A stretch of DNA of 53,805 nucleotides from Rhizobium sp. CF080. GTDB taxonomy: Bacteria; Pseudomonadota; Alphaproteobacteria; Rhizobiales; Rhizobiaceae. Made by a program: the position numbers and the translations under genes. Shown piece by piece: positions 51,987-53,805 of the stretch (position 1 is its first letter; every line of letters begins with the position of its first letter). Location of the stretch: contig NZ_AKKC02000013.1 in assembly GCF_000282095.2 (NCBI RefSeq), forward strand, positions 1 through 53,805, written 5' to 3'. The notes under the pieces are model-generated. The model made no database searches. It was given only the letters and a program-made list of their open reading frames with translations, and was not told the DNA's origin.

Positions 51987-53243
51987 TCAGATACGCCCTC
52001 CAGCCTCCACGATGACCTTCGTCAGGCTGCCGTTCGCCGGGAAGAGCGGGATGAGGCAGGCCTGCAGGGCGTGGTAGATGTCGCCCTTGCCGGGGAAGAG
52101 GGTGTGGGCGGGACGCATGTCCTCGGTCAGTTCCTCGTGCCAGCCGCCATGTCTGTGGTCGATGAAGCGGTTGGCGATCGTGCCCCAGATCAGCCGGTAG
52201 CTGTCCTCGTGGAAATTATCGGCCGGCAGATGCTCGTTGAGGAAATGCGCGGCACCGGCTGCCTCGCACATCGGCCACCAGAGCTTGTTGGTCTTGGCGG
52301 GTTGGTCCTGCCAGTCGAGCGTATAGAAGAAGCCGCCTTTCTGCTTGTCCCAGCCCAGTGACATGGACTGGACGAACAGCGATTTGGCCGCATCAGGCAT
52401 CCAGGCGTGTTTTTTATCGCCGAGCGTCCAGAGCTGCAGCAGCAGGCGCGACCATTCCAACCAATGGCCGGGCGTGGTGCCGGCCGGGCGGAACATCTCG
52501 TCGGGATGATAATAGCCCTTGTCGATCGTCCAATCCGGGTCGAAATGCTCGGCGACCCGGAAACCGACGCTGCCGGCGCAGCGGCGGATGACGAGGTCGG
52601 CAATACTTTCCGCCTTGTCGAGATAGGCCGTTTCGCCGGTTGCCTCGAAAGCGGCCATCAGCGCTTCGGTGAGGTGCATGTTGGAGTTCTGGCCGCGATA
52701 GCTGCCGCCATCGATCGGCGACCAATCACGATTGAACTCCTCCGCGATCGCACCGTGGCGGGTTTCCCAGAACTTCGTTTCCAGGACCTCCGTGATGTCG
52801 GCCAGCATCTGGTCGGCGAGCGGATGGCCGGCGACTTTTGCCGAGGCGGCGGCGAGCAGTACGAAGGCATGGCCGTAGCCCTGCTTGGCGGAATCGGCTG
52901 CGCCATCATCATTGACCTGCCAGAAATAGCCGCCATATTCGGTATCGCGATGACGGTCCCAGAGGGTGCGCATGCCGTGGTCGATGATGTCACCCGAGCC
53001 CGGCCGGCCGAGCAAGTAGGCGATCGAGAAGCAATGGACCATGCGCGCCGAGGCATGGATGCCGCGGGCCGGATTGGCGCCGCCGATCGGCGAACCCAGG
53101 TCGTCGAGATCGAAGAAGCCGCCGTTGGGGTTCATCGCCCGGATTTGAAAGAAATCGAAAAGCCCGTCCGCCTGATCCAGGAGCCAGCGCCGATGGTAGG
53201 GGAGGCTCGCCCAGTTGGCTTCTCTCTGACCGGTGTCACTCAT
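51987..53243 (-). CDS. AGE-family sugar epimerase/isomerase
   Basis: 418 residues, an (alpha/alpha)6 barrel with repeated aromatic and glycine-rich turns. Catalytic-type histidines are visible in PAGTTPGHWLEWSRLL near residue 245 and RHGGWHEEL near 375, with RMVHCFSIAYLL near 67. The family includes N-acylglucosamine 2-epimerase, cellobiose epimerase and the mannose/sulfoquinovose isomerases (ManI, YihS). Length and the WHEE segment favour the mannose isomerase type. The ATG at 53243 follows CGAGG. It is divergent from metH and convergent with the sensor kinase, 22 bases away. No sugar operon is adjacent, so the substrate is uncertain. Confidence 0.87.
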   Translation of the reverse strand: MSDTGQREANWASLPYHRRWLLDQADGLFDFFQIRAMNPNGGFFDLDDLGSPIGGANPARGIHASARMVHCFSIAYLLGRPGSGDIIDHGMRTLWDRHRDTEYGGYFWQVNDDGAADSAKQGYGHAFVLLAAASAKVAGHPLADQMLADITEVLETKFWETRHGAIAEEFNRDWSPIDGGSYRGQNSNMHLTEALMAAFEATGETAYLDKAESIADLVIRRCAGSVGFRVAEHFDPDWTIDKGYYHPDEMFRPAGTTPGHWLEWSRLLLQLWTLGDKKHAWMPDAAKSLFVQSMSLGWDKQKGGFFYTLDWQDQPAKTNKLWWPMCEAAGAAHFLNEHLPADNFHEDSYRLIWGTIANRFIDHRHGGWHEELTEDMRPAHTLFPGKGDIYHALQACLIPLFPANGSLTKVIVEAGGRI

Positions 53244-53375
53244 GAAAACCTCGGAATCGCTGTGGCGGGGGCAGTGGTTCAGAACGCCTATAGCGCCCGG
53301 CCGGTTGCATGTCATCGACTATTCTGCGGCCGTATTCGTCCGCTCATATCAAGCGGGCCATCGGTTATATATTGA

Positions 53376-53393
53376 CATAAAGATATCTTTATG
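53376..53393. promoter_or_regulatory. 18-bp palindromic operator in the metH promoter
   Basis: CATAAAGATATCTTTATG is a perfect palindrome. It starts inside a TTGACA -35 hexamer (53372-53377) and fills the spacer before a possible -10 (GGTTAT, 53395-53400), 40 bases upstream of the metH ATG. It resembles operators of the ArsR-type SahR regulators that control methionine genes in proteobacteria, from memory. Confidence 0.65.
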
Positions 53394-53432
53394 CGGTTAT
53401 TGAGCGAAATCGATACGATAAAGGGATGTGCC

Positions 53433-53805
53433 ATGTTCGACGAACTCTTTGGTCCCGAGGCCGCCGCGCGCGACGGCGCGGAGATTCTGGCGGCACTCAA
53501 GGCGGCTGCGCGCGAGCGCATCCTCATCATCGATGGCGCGATGGGCACCGAAATCCAGGGGCTTGGTTTCGACGAGGGGCATTTCCGCGGCGAGCGGTTC
53601 GCCGGCTGCGCCTGCCATCAGCAGGGCAATAACGACCTTCTGATTCTGTCGCAGCCGCAGGCGGTCGAGGACATCCATTACCGTTATGCCAAGGCCGGTG
53701 CCGACATCATCGAGACCAATACGTTCTCCTCGACCCGCATCGCCCAGGCCGACTACCAGATGGAGAACGCGGTCTACGACCTGAACCGCGACGGGGCACG
53801 GCTGG
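53433..53805 (+). CDS. metH: Cobalamin-dependent methionine synthase (5' part, cut by window end)
   Basis: The first 124 codons are visible. After a short N-terminal extension they show the homocysteine S-methyltransferase domain start: ILIIDGAMGTEIQGLGF near residue 30 and NNDLLILSQPQAVEDIHYRYAKAGADIIETNTFSS near 66, as in MetH. The complete enzyme transfers a methyl group from 5-methyl-THF through cobalamin to homocysteine. The rest, including the zinc-binding cysteines and the folate, cobalamin and activation domains, lies beyond the window. AAGGGA precedes the ATG. The promoter carries an 18-bp palindromic operator. Confidence 0.92.
   Translation, partial: MFDELFGPEAAARDGAEILAALKAAARERILIIDGAMGTEIQGLGFDEGHFRGERFAGCACHQQGNNDLLILSQPQAVEDIHYRYAKAGADIIETNTFSSTRIAQADYQMENAVYDLNRDGARL

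Overview
The window reads as about 54 kb of a GC-rich alphaproteobacterial chromosome or large plasmid, most likely Rhizobiaceae. The evidence is a fixLJ-fixT-fixK oxygen-sensing cluster whose FixL has its haem and phospho-accepting histidines at the same positions (194 and 285) as Sinorhizobium FixL, a biuret hydrolase almost identical to the one known from Rhizobium leguminosarum, many substrate-binding-protein transporters, and rhizobial-type palindromic intergenic repeats. No rRNA, tRNA, insertion sequence, phage gene or CRISPR array was seen.

Layout. 1-6.2 kb: end of a LysR regulator, an Fe3+-type ABC importer (binding protein, fused double permease, ATPase) and a GntR regulator. 6.6-18 kb: a tetrahydrofolate-dependent aryl O-demethylase (LigM-like), an FAD-linked D-2-hydroxyacid dehydrogenase, a TRAP transporter with a DUF3237 gene, and a 1027-residue in-frame fusion of a benzoylformate decarboxylase and a benzaldehyde dehydrogenase with a divergent LysR regulator. 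Read together, these could take up a methoxylated mandelate such as vanillylmandelate and convert it through the arylglyoxylate, aldehyde and benzoate to a demethylated phenolic acid. That pathway is my inference. A GTATCCCAA motif occurs four times, only in the control regions of this block.

18-20.3 kb: a small charged protein, a short-chain dehydrogenase and a GlxA-type AraC regulator. 20.3-30.7 kb: a nine-gene minus-strand operon for urea-like nitrogen compounds (BMP-family ABC importer, formamidase, biuret hydrolase, a second cysteine hydrolase, a cupin and allophanate hydrolase). It is preceded by a full-consensus sigma-54 promoter and a divergent GntR gene. 31.3-40.1 kb: an M81 (MlrC) peptidase, ROK regulator, peptide-type ABC importer without ATPases, ROK sugar kinase, cutC with a non-canonical start codon, and a GntR regulator. 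Next to that regulator lies a promoter-leader-RBS module with no proper gene behind it.

40.1-43.5 kb: fixK, fixT and fixJ-fixL. 43.8-46.5 kb: an orphan tricarboxylate-type binding protein divergent from a UbiD-family decarboxylase. 46.6-52 kb: a GAF-PAS-GGDEF-EAL protein and a three-PAS hybrid histidine kinase with two receivers. 52-53.8 kb: an AGE-family sugar isomerase divergent from the 5' end of metH, which has an 18-bp palindromic operator in its promoter.

Three dispersed multi-hairpin palindromic elements sit between genes. Two are 117-bp copies whose internal stems differ only by compensated base pairs. All functions are read from sequence motifs and remembered family knowledge; no search was run.
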